Source of the DNA: an uncultured Desulfuromonas sp.
GTDB lineage: Bacteria > Desulfobacterota > Desulfuromonadia > Desulfuromonadales > Desulfuromonadaceae
Reading direction: 5' to 3'
Length of the DNA: 64,000 bases
Assembly (NCBI RefSeq): GCF_963666745.1
Contig: NZ_OY762961.1
Span: 2,911,274-2,975,273 of the forward strand
Position 1 is the first letter of the stretch. Every line of letters starts with the position of its first letter. The notes under the pieces were generated by a model, which saw nothing but the letters and a program-made list of their open reading frames with translations, made no database searches and had not been told where the DNA came from. Below, piece by piece: positions 34,789 to 46,542 of this stretch. Both the position numbers and the translations under genes were made by a program.

Positions 34789-37665
34789 CTACAGAACCGT
34801 AGACAAGAATTCCGATGTTGTTTCCTGACGAAGTCGCTCAAACGCCTTCGGATCCACCTCAACAAATTTTTCATCCGGAGTCACCTTGAAGATCGGCTGA
34901 CCTTTGGACACGATGGTTCCATCCCCACCTTCGATAAGAATTTCATCAATGGTGCCCGAGAACGGTGCCGGAATTTTATTAAACATCTTCATAACTTCGA
35001 GAATAAACAGCGGCTGACCTTTTTCGAAGTGCATCCCCTTGGTGACAAAAGGTGGCATTCCCGGAGCTTCCTGAGCATAGTACATACCACCTCCCGGAGT
35101 GACGATTTCATCTTCCTTGGTTGCCGGCGGCGGGACCAAAACCTTCTTCATCGCTGCCTGCAGTTCGGGATCATGCAAATATTCAGGAATCACGACCTCG
35201 AGATTGTCCTCAACGCGCAGCTCATAGAAACCAGTTTTCTCAGCAATCATAAACAGAAGACCCAGCAACTCATTACCAATTTCGAAACCGAAATGGGCAG
35301 ACTGAATCTGCTTCCAGGTCTCCGCATCGTAACCCAGCTGTGGCTCATCTTTCTGAATGATCTGGTTGAGTTCAACAAACTGCTCAATACCCAGTCCGAG
35401 CTTGGTACGCAACTCGCGATAGAACGTCAACGCGTTATCGAGCAGTTCATGATCATGAGACCAGATCACCTCTGCAGCCGGTTTTTTGGGATCCCAGGCC
35501 ATATGCAGATATTCATAAGTTTCACACAAAACACCCAGCGGATTACGCTTCCAAACCACTTTGCCGTTTTCAAACAGGAAGTTCTTTTTATTCCAACTCA
35601 ACCAGCCTGACAGCAGATGAGGATCTTTCAGCAGACGCTCCATAGGGCGAGTCAGCAGAGTTCCCTTGCGGTCCAACGCCTCAGAAACTGCTTTGGCAAC
35701 TTCCGGATCTTCGCCGTACATCTGAACAAAATGCTTTTTCATCTTGATAAAAGCATAAACGACATCAACTTTGTTGGCCTCTTCCTTAAGTTTACCAACC
35801 ATGGTCAGGTATGGGACAACAAAGCGGGTCGTCGGTTTTGCCATGACATTGTTGGCCAGAAACCAGTTCACCAGTCCATCATGGAATTCGAGGTTGGTTG
35901 CAAGATCCTCGCCACGCAAGGTAGTGCTGCGCAGTACGCGGGACAAATGGTTGTAACTCTCTTGCCGATCTTGCCCTTTGGTCAAAAGCAGGGCGAGGTT
36001 GGAATCATAGGCACCAGCAACTTTATATTTCATGAAGTGGCCGGTGTCGGGGTTCGCCAGGCAGATGCCTTGATCATCACGAATTTCACCACCAATGGGA
36101 GCCGACCAGTAATGGATCATGCCACCAGCAGCCGGAGACAAGGAGTGATCGGTCGCATTAAGACGCGCCTCAGCGGCAGCACCAAAACGGGGCATCCGCT
36201 CAGGACGCGGCAGACGGTCCTTATGCAGGGCCAGCAGAGCCATCGCCTCAACCAGTGACTCAACAACGAAGAAATCGTTTTCATCGTCAGGATTGGTGAA
36301 CTTGAGGCTATAGACCAGTTCGGTAACCCGGTGCTCAACCTGGATCCGGGTGTTGACTTCCATAAAATAATGGCGCTCTCCATCGACAATGCATTCAAAC
36401 GTCGATGCCGAATCAAGACCGACAGCCTGTCCAAAGCGCTCCGACTCCTCTTCCATCCGCTTGAGGACCGTCAGGTCGGATTCGAGAGCTTTTGCCTGTG
36501 CATCCAATGACGCGCCTTTGGCTTTGTCGATCTCAGTCAACAGGGCTTCCTGAGTTACGGATATCTCCAAAAGCTTCTGCTCATGCATCTGCAATGAGCA
36601 ATCACGTCCCCCCAGGGCAATACACCACTTGCCGTTGCCAAGCAATTGAATTTCATTATGGCGGGTTTGCTCAATGTTCAGCTCGATCAAAACGTTCTTG
36701 TTGTCGCCGACACCATTGGCTTTAACCTCACTGAGGATTTCACGCACCAAGCCGGGAGCATCCGCCGCAGCGGCATCAATTTGCTCTTGAGTCGGATTCT
36801 TGGTCATCAGCAATGACGCACCGAGAATACGCTGACCTTTACCGCCGCCGCCACCGATGGCTTTGAGGCGAATGCGGGCACCAGGATAATTTTTGAACAT
36901 CTCGGCACATTCGGCCTGGACCTGTGCACACAGCTCTTCAACGCTGAACAGGTCAAGACCTTTATCATAGGAGGCAAACAGAATCTGGTCTGCCAGTGCT
37001 TCCAGAGACAAACTCTCATCAGCCAGCACTGCCGCATCACAGGACAGCTCTTTGGACTGTGCCAGCGAAATCAGGCTGTCACGAGTCGGATAATTTTTTA
37101 CCAGAGTGCGTGCCGTGACATTGTCGATACCTGGGGTTACTGAAACATTGACCTGCAATGCCGTCCGTTTCGCTTCGTCCTTTTTACCAGCGGCGCGTTG
37201 CGTCCCGGAGCAAGGGCCGATAAAATTCAGACCGGCATCCTCAATGGCGGCCACAAACTCATCATCCTCGGCCATGAATCCGTAGCCGGCAAAAATTGCA
37301 TCATAGCCATTATCTTTGGCAATGCTGATGATCTGACCGATCCGCTCAACACGCTCCTCTTTGGAGGCTCCAGAATAATCGGGCACCCGGTGCACACGGC
37401 TGTTATCCGTCAGCTTACGCAATTCAGGAGACAGCGCATTCGGATAGACAATCGAGTCTTTCTCCGACAACAAAATGCCATAATGGGTGATTCCCATCTC
37501 ATCGTAGACATCCATTGCCTCTTTACGGATTGGACCGCGGCAGACAATGAGAGGCTTGAGCTCTTCACAGGAAAACGACCGTACCCAAGCCGAAGGCGAC
37601 TGGCTCAATCGACGGTCACGGTGAATCAAAGGATTGTTCAGATAGTTCTCAATATTATAGGCCAT
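34789..37665 (-). CDS. Biotin carboxylase/biotin carboxyl carrier fusion subunit of an acyl-CoA carboxylase
   Basis: A 958-residue protein when started at 37665 (MAYNIENYLNN), where GGAG lies 9 bases upstream; three earlier in-frame ATGs lack a spaced site. An N-terminal biotin carboxylase domain (VYDEMGITHYGI, DAIFAGYGFMAED) contains an insert before the ATP-grasp glycine loop (AIGGGGGKGQRILGAS). Then come the HNEIQLLG and EVNTRIQVEHRVTELV active-site motifs, a ~250-residue helical region, and the biotinyl domain with EVMKM (Lys near 893). It should carboxylate biotin for the carboxyltransferase encoded 73 bases upstream. Propionyl-CoA is the likely substrate from context; acetyl-CoA is possible. 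Confidence 0.85.
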   Translation of the reverse strand: MAYNIENYLNNPLIHRDRRLSQSPSAWVRSFSCEELKPLIVCRGPIRKEAMDVYDEMGITHYGILLSEKDSIVYPNALSPELRKLTDNSRVHRVPDYSGASKEERVERIGQIISIAKDNGYDAIFAGYGFMAEDDEFVAAIEDAGLNFIGPCSGTQRAAGKKDEAKRTALQVNVSVTPGIDNVTARTLVKNYPTRDSLISLAQSKELSCDAAVLADESLSLEALADQILFASYDKGLDLFSVEELCAQVQAECAEMFKNYPGARIRLKAIGGGGGKGQRILGASLLMTKNPTQEQIDAAAADAPGLVREILSEVKANGVGDNKNVLIELNIEQTRHNEIQLLGNGKWCIALGGRDCSLQMHEQKLLEISVTQEALLTEIDKAKGASLDAQAKALESDLTVLKRMEEESERFGQAVGLDSASTFECIVDGERHYFMEVNTRIQVEHRVTELVYSLKFTNPDDENDFFVVESLVEAMALLALHKDRLPRPERMPRFGAAAEARLNATDHSLSPAAGGMIHYWSAPIGGEIRDDQGICLANPDTGHFMKYKVAGAYDSNLALLLTKGQDRQESYNHLSRVLRSTTLRGEDLATNLEFHDGLVNWFLANNVMAKPTTRFVVPYLTMVGKLKEEANKVDVVYAFIKMKKHFVQMYGEDPEVAKAVSEALDRKGTLLTRPMERLLKDPHLLSGWLSWNKKNFLFENGKVVWKRNPLGVLCETYEYLHMAWDPKKPAAEVIWSHDHELLDNALTFYRELRTKLGLGIEQFVELNQIIQKDEPQLGYDAETWKQIQSAHFGFEIGNELLGLLFMIAEKTGFYELRVEDNLEVVIPEYLHDPELQAAMKKVLVPPPATKEDEIVTPGGGMYYAQEAPGMPPFVTKGMHFEKGQPLFILEVMKMFNKIPAPFSGTIDEILIEGGDGTIVSKGQPIFKVTPDEKFVEVDPKAFERLRQETTSEFLSTVL

Positions 37666-37738
37666 GGGCTTCATCTCCACTTCCATGGGGGTTAATTGCA
37701 ACGTTGCGTGTCAGCATCCGCCTGGAAACACAAGCAAA

Positions 37739-39463
37739 TTAATGGAACTCACGCTGAATCGACTGCATGGGACCGGGCTTGTAATGACGCAGGAAGAAGT
37801 TCATGTTTTTAGCCAGAACTTCGCGCAGATCCGTCGGCATGACAATCGACGAGATGGAGCCCAGCGACAGACCCTCTTTCGGGTTCATCAGCTCTTTTTC
37901 GTAGCGGGTATTGAGTTTCGTCTCTTCTACTTTCAGCCATTCGGCCACTTCGCGTTCGGCATCCTTTTTGGCATCGTCACCGTCCATGCCGGCGGCAATA
38001 CGATCATTGGTGCCCTGAGCAATCATCCCCTTAACGGCACCACGGATTTTACGCAGCTCATCTTTGTAGACAAACTCTTTACCCGCGGGACCCATAACGG
38101 CCAGACGTGTGGTCGGCAGTGCCAGAACCAGGTCAGCCCCGGTAGGATAGTTGTTGTACGACGCATAGGCTCCGCCGTAGGCGTTACGCAGAATCAGAAG
38201 AATGCGCGGCGTGCGCACATCAACGATGGAATCGAGCATGGAGCGCCCCGCCTGTACAATACCGCGAGATTCTTGATCGCGCCCAGGCAGAAAGCCAGTA
38301 GTGTCTTCGATGAAAATAATGGGAATATTGTAGATATTACAGAAACGGACAAAACGCGCGATCTTCAGAGCGGAGTCACAATCAATCTGACCGGAAGCCA
38401 CCGCACTATTGTTGGCACAGAACCCAACCACGTTGCCGCCGAGACGACCAAAAGCGGTGACCACTTCACGGGCACGTTTCGGTTGTAGCTCGAAATAATC
38501 GCCGTGGTCACAGATTTGCTGGATGATAATCGAAACATCCACCGGCGTATTGAACCCGGTCGGTGAGTTAAACGCTTTTTTCAGCAGCGTATTGATTTCC
38601 CAGGTCTTACGATTGAGGGGATCACTGGTCTGCAGGAACGGCGCCATGACACTGTTATTGTCCGGAATATAGCTGAGCAGCATTTTGGCCAAACGCAGTG
38701 CCGCGGTTTCATCACTGACCGTCAGGTCGGCAACACCGGTCGCACGGTGCACCTTGGGTCCGCCCAGATCATCGGGAGAGACATCTTCACCGAGAACCGA
38801 TTTAACAACACCCGGACCTGTCAGACCAAAGAAAGTATCTTCCGGCTGAATCACAAAGCTGCCCTGGCGGGGCAGGTAACTACCTCCACCGGCATTGAAA
38901 CCGAACATGCACATAATGCTCGGCACCACACCACTGATATTGCGCAGCGCAGTAAATGCTTCGGCATAGCCATCAAGGCCACCAACACCGGCGGGAACAA
39001 ACGCACCGGCGGAGTCGTTCATACCGATAACAGGAATCCCTTTTTCACCGGCCATATTGAACAATTTAGCCAGTTTACTGCCGTTCGTCGCGTCAATGGA
39101 ACCGGCACGGACAGTAAAGTCATGACCATAAACAGCAACGTCACGACCACCAATATTAAGAATACCGGTCACCAGAGAAGCACCGTCGAGATTTTTACCC
39201 CAGTTTTGAAACAGGATATTCGGCTCATCTTCGGACAAAACCTTGATCCGCTCCCAGACAGTCATCCGTTTCTTGAAGTGCTGTTTTTCAATCTGGCTAA
39301 CGGCAACCGATTTGATTGGGCGTTGGATCAGGTCATGACCCTCCTTCATGACCTCTTCGTAACCACCCTTCTGCCCGGCAATCTCACCGGGGATGGTGAA
39401 TTCGACATTCTCCTGCGGGGCGAGAGGATTCTTCAGCGTTGGTTTGCACACCTTGTTTGACAT
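37739..39463 (-). CDS. Acyl-CoA carboxylase carboxyltransferase subunit (propionyl-CoA carboxylase beta-like)
   Basis: A 574-residue crotonase-fold carboxyltransferase, taken from 39463 ([10 protein letters not shown]), with AAGGGATGA upstream; 39472 is an alternative start. Two domains are visible: the N-half with [20 protein letters not shown] and [15 protein letters not shown], and the C-half with [25 protein letters not shown] (key part DTTGFLPG) and [20 protein letters not shown]. These match PccB/MmdA-type enzymes that move CO2 between biotin and an acyl-CoA. It is encoded with the biotin subunit and next to methylmalonyl-CoA genes, so methylmalonyl-CoA formation or decarboxylation is its likely job. 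Confidence 0.88.
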   Translation of the reverse strand: MSNKVCKPTLKNPLAPQENVEFTIPGEIAGQKGGYEEVMKEGHDLIQRPIKSVAVSQIEKQHFKKRMTVWERIKVLSEDEPNILFQNWGKNLDGASLVTGILNIGGRDVAVYGHDFTVRAGSIDATNGSKLAKLFNMAGEKGIPVIGMNDSAGAFVPAGVGGLDGYAEAFTALRNISGVVPSIMCMFGFNAGGGSYLPRQGSFVIQPEDTFFGLTGPGVVKSVLGEDVSPDDLGGPKVHRATGVADLTVSDETAALRLAKMLLSYIPDNNSVMAPFLQTSDPLNRKTWEINTLLKKAFNSPTGFNTPVDVSIIIQQICDHGDYFELQPKRAREVVTAFGRLGGNVVGFCANNSAVASGQIDCDSALKIARFVRFCNIYNIPIIFIEDTTGFLPGRDQESRGIVQAGRSMLDSIVDVRTPRILLILRNAYGGAYASYNNYPTGADLVLALPTTRLAVMGPAGKEFVYKDELRKIRGAVKGMIAQGTNDRIAAGMDGDDAKKDAEREVAEWLKVEETKLNTRYEKELMNPKEGLSLGSISSIVMPTDLREVLAKNMNFFLRHYKPGPMQSIQREFH

Positions 39464-39555
39464 AGTCGTCATCCCTTTACTGTTTTAAAGTGGTACGTGT
39501 CAGAGCAGAGAGTCCTTCTTTGCACTGACCCCATATATATGATCAACATAAAGCA

Positions 39556-39571
39556 AACTGTATAGACAACA
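39556..39571. promoter_or_regulatory. Operator-like AACTGTATAGACAACA site
   Basis: TGTATAGA (39559-39566) differs by one base from the TGTATACA octamer found in other intergenic regions of this block. It lies about 95 bases before the carboxyltransferase start, within the expected promoter zone, and shares the flank AAACTG with the sites at 34171 and 47402. Confidence 0.4.
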
Positions 39572-39653
39572 GTGCCCGGCCGCTCCCGAACAGCTCCCAG
39601 CCAGGCAGAATAGAGATCTCAATAAGAAGATTCACTACAGAACGTGCAGCAAA

Positions 39654-40214
39654 TCAACGTGTAACAATGGCCAGAACCTGAACCTCCTCGCCATCGTAAG
39701 ACAGCAGGCGGTGACGCATGGATGAATCAAAATATACCGCATCTCCCGCATTGAGTTTAATCCGCTCATCATCCAGCAAAACTTCCGCTGTACCGCTCAA
39801 AATAAGCAAAAACTCTTCGCCATCATGGTTGTACATGGTTTCATCATCACTGCGCTCCGACACAGTGACAATAAACGGTTCCATTTTCTTATTCAGCTTG
39901 TGGACAGACAGAGCTTCATAGGTATAGCCATGTCCTTTACCAGCCTTGGAAATCACTCGGCTGACCACGCGGCGATCCGCAGTCCTTACGACCTCGTATC
40001 GACGAACTTCTTCCTCTTCTTCAAAGAAGTGGCTGATCTTGACATCAAAAAAACGAGCCAGCTTGGATAATGTAGCAATGGGCGGGGAGACATTATTGTT
40101 CTCAATTTGAGAAATCAGTGCCGGAGAAAAGCCGGTTTCCGTCGCTACGGCCTGCAAGGTCAGCTTTCGTGCTTTTCGCAGCTCCTTGATTTTTGCCCCG
40201 ATATTGTATTCCAA
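39654..40214 (-). CDS. XRE-family regulator with C-terminal cupin domain
   Basis: A 186-residue protein: an N-terminal helix-turn-helix (IGAKIKELRKARKLTLQAVA, then TGFSPALISQIENNNVSPP, residues 5-46) and a C-terminal cupin barrel (YNHDGEEFLLILSGTAEVLL, ending LSYDGEEVQVLAIVTR) that would bind a small ligand. This architecture is common in regulators of metabolic genes. It lies between the carboxylase and the adenosyltransferase/mutase genes, so an acyl-CoA- or acid-responsive regulator of that pathway is plausible. GGAGTAGG lies upstream of the ATG. An inverted repeat CAATAAA/TTTATTG at 40301-40318 in its upstream region may be autoregulatory. Confidence 0.85.
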   Translation of the reverse strand: MEYNIGAKIKELRKARKLTLQAVATETGFSPALISQIENNNVSPPIATLSKLARFFDVKISHFFEEEEEVRRYEVVRTADRRVVSRVISKAGKGHGYTYEALSVHKLNKKMEPFIVTVSERSDDETMYNHDGEEFLLILSGTAEVLLDDERIKLNAGDAVYFDSSMRHRLLSYDGEEVQVLAIVTR

Positions 40215-40818
40215 GACCTACTCCAAAAATAAAAAACAGTTCTATTTCCACGCTCGATATAAAACATGTGGCGGAAATTGTCAACCCAATTGTTTACCAG
40301 CAATAAAAACATTTATTGAAAATAAAGGCCGCAAATCAAGCGCTTAGCCAAATTAATCCCGTTTTTTCACCGACTTAAAGTGTCGTTAAATCTTTTTTAT
40401 GTATACAAAAATTATTTCAGCCCTGTCAGAGACATGCAAAAATTCTGTTGGCCTATTTTCGCCTTCGTTGAAATAAAAATAAAGAACAAACTTTAAAGCC
40501 ATGAAGAAACCTGGGTTTAGACAGATACAATGTGGCCAAAATCCGCCACAAAAGCCGCAGCCATCCTTCTTGACAAGCTCAAGGAGCCGCTGATATATTT
40601 CAGCTTGCTAAATTTTTTTAGCTCCTTTAAAAAAGCATTTTATTGAGTAAACCCCTGTTTGCACAAATAGCTAACGATCTTAAAAACGGGGCAAGGCAAT
40701 CCGCTAACAGGTAAAATAAACCACGGGTCGATTTCTTACAACGCTGACCACCTGCGTTCTTCAATCACCTGCATGCCGAGCCGCGTATACGTTGGAAATA
40801 TCTAGGGATCTCTTCAGC
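40215..40818. promoter_or_regulatory. 600-base intergenic region between the XRE-cupin and adenosyltransferase genes
   Basis: No gene is seen. It holds an inverted repeat CAATAAA/TTTATTG (40301-40318), a TGTATACA octamer (40400-40407), and a self-complementary TGTGGC...GCCACA element near 40532. It also holds a nested set of hairpins at 40581-40627: outer AAGGAGC/GCTCCTT, inner GCTGA/TCAGC and GCTAAA/TTTAGC, the last overlapping the outer arm. The latter could be a structured leader of the cobalamin adenosyltransferase mRNA. I looked for the cobalamin riboswitch core and did not find it. Confidence 0.4.
40400..40407. promoter_or_regulatory. TGTATACA octamer, candidate operator
   Basis: A perfect copy in the divergent region, about 185 bases before the XRE-cupin start. 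It matches copies at 34268 and 47406. Confidence 0.4.
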
Positions 40819-41355
40819 ATGGCCAAACAGTTCAAAAAAGGGCTGGTACAGATCTACACCGGCAACGGCAAAGGAAAAACGACTGCCGCTTTAGGTTTGG
40901 CCTTTCGCGCCGTTGGCCGGGGCCTTCGGGTTCATATCATGCACTTCATGAAATTTGATCCCGACTACGGTGAAATGGTCAGCGCTGAAAAAATGGGAGC
41001 CAACTGGAGTGTCGAGCAGGTGGGGCGGCGCGGCTTTGTCTCTTTCACTGATCCCGCCCAGGAAGACATCGATCTGGCTCAAGCGGCTTTTTCACGGGCG
41101 CTTGAACTCGCCCAAAGTGGTGATTACGATCTGCTGATTCTTGATGAACTGGTCAATGCGCTGGCGTTTCGCTTGCTGCGCCTCGACCAGGTTTTGCAGC
41201 TCATCACCAGTCGCGCGGAGACCACTGAACTGGTTCTGACTGGACGCAATGCCCCACAAGAGCTTATTGACGCAGCAGATCTTGTTACTGAAATGAAAGA
41301 CATCAAACATTATTACGACGCCGGGCAACCCGCCCGCATCGGTATAGAATCATGA
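40819..41355 (+). CDS. cobO: Cob(I)alamin adenosyltransferase (CobA/CobO/BtuR type)
   Basis: A 178-residue ATP:corrinoid adenosyltransferase that makes adenosylcobalamin, the cofactor of methylmalonyl-CoA mutase encoded 37 bases downstream. The P-loop [12 protein letters not shown] starts near residue 15. [11 protein letters not shown], the [11 protein letters not shown] Walker B-like strand and [22 protein letters not shown] are family motifs. I place the start at 40819 ([15 protein letters not shown]); the in-frame ATG at 40792 adds nine atypical residues. AGGGA lies upstream. Confidence 0.93.
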   Translation: MAKQFKKGLVQIYTGNGKGKTTAALGLAFRAVGRGLRVHIMHFMKFDPDYGEMVSAEKMGANWSVEQVGRRGFVSFTDPAQEDIDLAQAAFSRALELAQSGDYDLLILDELVNALAFRLLRLDQVLQLITSRAETTELVLTGRNAPQELIDAADLVTEMKDIKHYYDAGQPARIGIES

Positions 41356-41392
41356 CGGCTTTCGTTTTTTATACTTAAGGAAAGGACAACAC

Positions 41393-43528
<2,136 letters not shown>

Positions 43529-43540
43529 ACTGCCTCTTTG

Positions 43541-43570
43541 CGGTCCGGGATTCTCTGGAGTCCCGGACCG
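43541..43570 (+). terminator. Hairpin between mutase and meaB genes
   Basis: A perfect 10-bp stem CGGTCCGGGA/TCCCGGACCG with a 10-nt loop that has its own CTC/GAG pairing. There is no U-tract after it, so it may be a processing or partial attenuation site within the operon rather than a full terminator. Confidence 0.5.
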
Positions 43571-43618
43571 TCTTGGTCTTCTCATCCCATCCATGTCACT
43601 CGCGTTAAAAGGTTGCCC

Positions 43619-44593
43619 ATGACTCTCGAACAACTGGCCAAAGGTATCCGCCAGGGACAGCTGCGAGCACTGGCTAAAGGCATCACCCTGATTGAAAGCC
43701 GCAGACCGGAGCATATAGAACAAGGCGCCGAACTGCTGGAAAGTCTCCTCCCGGACACGGGCAACAGTCTACGCATCGGCATTTCCGGTGTTCCTGGTGC
43801 TGGCAAGAGCACCTTCATTGAAGCTTTTGGCCTCTATTTGACCAACCGGGGGCATAAAGTCGCGGTATTGGCTGTTGACCCCAGCTCGCAACTTTCCGGT
43901 GGCAGTATTCTCGGCGACAAAACACGCATGGAAGAGCTTGCCAGAGATGCCAATGCCTTTATCCGCCCTTCTCCTTCCGGCGATTCGCTGGGCGGTGTAG
44001 CCCGTAAAACGCGTGAAACCATGCTGCTGTGTGAAGCCGCGGGTTATGATGTCATCATTGTCGAAACCGTTGGCGTCGGCCAGTCGGAAACCACTGTCGC
44101 TTCCATGGTTGACTTTTTCTTGTTGCTGCAACTCTCCGGAGCAGGTGACGAACTACAGGGCATCAAAAAAGGCGTGATGGAAATCGCCGATGCCATTGTC
44201 ATCAACAAAGCGGACGGCGACAATATTCCCCGCGCGAACCTGGCCAAGCAGCAATACATCAACGCCCTACACATCCTGCGTCCGCGCAGCAGTCATTGGT
44301 CGGTCCCGGTACATACCTGCAGTGCGTTACACCATAAAGGGATTGACACCATCTGGGAGATGTTGACCACCTATCGTGACACCATGCAGAACTGCGGTGA
44401 ATTTGAAGAGAAACGGCGTCAACAGGCACGCGACTGGATGTGGGCACTGTTGTTGGACGACCTCAAGGATTTGTTTATTCACGACCGCAAAGTCCAGCCT
44501 CTTCTCGAACAGGTTGAACAGTCCGTCCTCAACGGTCAGACCACTCCGGGCGCCGCCTCACGTCGACTACTGGAACGTTTCCGACGCCATTAG
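43619..44593 (+). CDS. meaB: MeaB/ArgK-family G-protein chaperone of methylmalonyl-CoA mutase
   Basis: A 324-residue P-loop GTPase that protects and reloads the mutase with adenosylcobalamin. Walker A GVPGAGKST is at 57-65. VDPSSQLSGGSILGDKTRM, RPSPSGDSLGG and VETVGVGQSET are diagnostic for the family, as is NKADGDN. The start at 43619 (MTLEQLAKGI) has AAAAGG upstream; the longer frame from 43538 runs through the intergenic hairpin. It is the third gene of the adenosyltransferase-mutase-chaperone series. Confidence 0.95.
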   Translation: MTLEQLAKGIRQGQLRALAKGITLIESRRPEHIEQGAELLESLLPDTGNSLRIGISGVPGAGKSTFIEAFGLYLTNRGHKVAVLAVDPSSQLSGGSILGDKTRMEELARDANAFIRPSPSGDSLGGVARKTRETMLLCEAAGYDVIIVETVGVGQSETTVASMVDFFLLLQLSGAGDELQGIKKGVMEIADAIVINKADGDNIPRANLAKQQYINALHILRPRSSHWSVPVHTCSALHHKGIDTIWEMLTTYRDTMQNCGEFEEKRRQQARDWMWALLLDDLKDLFIHDRKVQPLLEQVEQSVLNGQTTPGAASRRLLERFRRH

Positions 44594-44707
44594 CTGCCCG
44601 ACTAAAATTTTGTCCCTGAATCAGGTCTTTACCGTGTTGACTTGGATGCAGCGGTTATTTTATTCTGGATCGAAGAACAGGCACTATTTTTTGAGGAGAT
44701 GCGTTAC

Positions 44708-45802
44708 GTGACCACTCTGCCATTCAGCCAGCCGTGCGGCCTATCCGTTTGGGCCTCTGAGCGCTGTCGACCGGACTTCAAGCTTCATCAGGGATTCTGT
44801 TATTCACCGTTGGAAGAATGCAACGATGCTTTTCGGTTTGCCATTCTCACGGAAAGCAAAAAACTTCCCCACCTGATCCGGGAATGTGCGGCCTTGGTTT
44901 CCGACGAAAGTTTTTTCGTTCTCGAATACTATCCGGATAAAGTCACCCTATCTAAAAACGATGCTCCGGTAGAACCAACGGTCTTTTATTCTCCTTACAT
45001 GCCGACAGAAGAAATCCTCACTCTGCTTGAACCCTACCTGTCGCGCCTGATTCATGATGGATTTGTCGGTTTCGGCCTCGCCAACAGCCGCCTCGGCGCT
45101 GAGTTATTCTACTCGGAGGAAAAAGCATTTACCTGCTTTACGGCTAACCATATCCGCACCATGAATATTCTTGCACGAAATGGTCTGCATTATCGTGAAG
45201 AGCTGTTGTTCCCGGCGGATTTCGCTCATGACCACCTGTCTCTGGTCAGTCTCGACAAATCTCATTTGCCACTCGAACTGGCCAGCTTCCAGACAAGACA
45301 ACTGGATTATATCTCCTTTTGCGCTGAGCTGGTTGAACTGTTTGACATGCAACCGACGTCGAGTACCGACGATTTCTTTCTCTCCTGCAAAGAACAGGAT
45401 GGCATTGAGACCTTTCTCAGCTGCCAGCCCGACCTGCAGTGGAGCGGCGATGAAGAGTTTATCAACCTGTTGTTGGACTGGAAAGACTTTGTCAACGAAT
45501 GCTGCCACGGTTTCAACGGTACTCTAGATGATTATCGCCAAGGATTGAAAATACGCGATATTATTGACCGCGTCATCGATCAGAGCAACGATGCCACGCG
45601 TGAAAAGCTACTGCGTTTCATCGCCGAATCCGACGCATTGTTTCGCTGCCAATTGATTGAAACGTCACGCCAAATGCCGACAGAAGCAGCCAGCGACAAT
45701 GCCCGGCAGCAACGGTTCTGGCACTGTGGCGTCGTCCGCAATCACGGATCGGAGTTGCGCCGAGATCTCATCCGTCGTGGCTGGTATTCCCGTCAATCAT
45801 GA
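44708..45802 (+). CDS. Conserved-looking protein of unknown function
   Basis: I do not recognise this protein of about 364 residues. GTG at 44708 has GAGGAG 9 bases upstream; ATG at 44699 abuts that site and is the alternative. It shows no signal peptide or membrane helix. It is acidic, with many aromatic residues (LEYYPD, TVFYSPYMP) and Cys residues spread through the chain (CGLSVW, CRPDF, FCYSPLEEC). The 45-120 segment looks like an alpha/beta domain and the rest mainly helical, ending RRGWYSRQS. Its stop overlaps mqnB by 4 bases, so it is translationally coupled to the menaquinone genes. A link to that pathway is possible. Confidence 0.75.
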   Translation: MTTLPFSQPCGLSVWASERCRPDFKLHQGFCYSPLEECNDAFRFAILTESKKLPHLIRECAALVSDESFFVLEYYPDKVTLSKNDAPVEPTVFYSPYMPTEEILTLLEPYLSRLIHDGFVGFGLANSRLGAELFYSEEKAFTCFTANHIRTMNILARNGLHYREELLFPADFAHDHLSLVSLDKSHLPLELASFQTRQLDYISFCAELVELFDMQPTSSTDDFFLSCKEQDGIETFLSCQPDLQWSGDEEFINLLLDWKDFVNECCHGFNGTLDDYRQGLKIRDIIDRVIDQSNDATREKLLRFIAESDALFRCQLIETSRQMPTEAASDNARQQRFWHCGVVRNHGSELRRDLIRRGWYSRQS

Positions 45803-46542
45803 TTGTTCTCGTCAGTGCCGTTGCCCGTGAAAACGCTCTGCTGCGCGACGAACTTATAGCACCCGAACCTCAGATGTGTGGTCACATCCAAGTGACCTGT
45901 GGCCAACTCAGTTCCCAATCCGTTGCTATCGCCACAACCGGTATCGGTAAAGCCAACACGGCGGCAGCCGCGGCACTGCTTCTTCACCAATTTCACCCCG
46001 ATATTTTTGTCATGGTCGGCTGTGGTGGCGCATTTAAAGATAGCTCACTGCAACTCGGCGATCTGGCCTTTGCCAGTGAAGAAATTTATGCCGATGAAGG
46101 GGTCACCTCCCCGCAGGGTTTTTTGGATATGTCCCAATTGGACCTGGCCCTGGCAACCATTGAGGACCGCTGTTATTTCAATCACTATCCGGTCGATCTA
46201 ACCACAACTCAGCACGCCTGCAAACGACTCAAAGACAATTTCTCGCAAAACCCCAACTGCCAACTGGGTCCCTTTGTGACCGTATCAAATTGCAGCGGCA
46301 CCGATTCACTTGGTCTGGATCGCCATGAGCGTTATCAGCCGATTATCGAAAATATGGAAGGGGCGGCAGCGGCGCACCAATGCCTGTTGGCCCACACGCC
46401 ATTCATGGAGCTGCGCTCTGTGTCCAACTTTGTCGAAGATCGTGATTTTTCCCAATGGAATCTGCCGCAGGCCATGGAAAATGCCCAAAAGGCGCTCTTA
46501 TCCTTGTTTGAACTGAACTTTTTCAGTGGATTGGCTTTATGA
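45799..46542 (+). CDS. mqnB: Futalosine hydrolase
   Basis: A 247-residue nucleoside-phosphorylase-fold enzyme that cleaves futalosine to dehypoxanthine futalosine in the alternative menaquinone pathway. Visible motifs are TTGIGKANTAAAAALLL, VMVGCGGAF, YADEGV and IENMEGAAAAHQCL (the catalytic Glu/Asp region), and the end segment DFSQWNLPQAMENAQKALL. It differs from MTA/SAH nucleosidases in these blocks. Its start overlaps the preceding unknown gene and its stop overlaps mqnD by 4 bases, placing two enzymes of the same pathway under coupled translation. Confidence 0.93.
   Translation: MIVLVSAVARENALLRDELIAPEPQMCGHIQVTCGQLSSQSVAIATTGIGKANTAAAAALLLHQFHPDIFVMVGCGGAFKDSSLQLGDLAFASEEIYADEGVTSPQGFLDMSQLDLALATIEDRCYFNHYPVDLTTTQHACKRLKDNFSQNPNCQLGPFVTVSNCSGTDSLGLDRHERYQPIIENMEGAAAAHQCLLAHTPFMELRSVSNFVEDRDFSQWNLPQAMENAQKALLSLFELNFFSGLAL

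Noticed and set aside
34789-37701. Start of the carboxylase at 37701
   Set aside because: Three in-frame ATGs precede 37665 but only the last has a properly spaced GGAG and gives a plausible N-terminus.
40215-40818. Cobalamin riboswitch before the adenosyltransferase gene
   Set aside because: Expected from context, but I could not find the conserved B12-box core or the paired elements around it.
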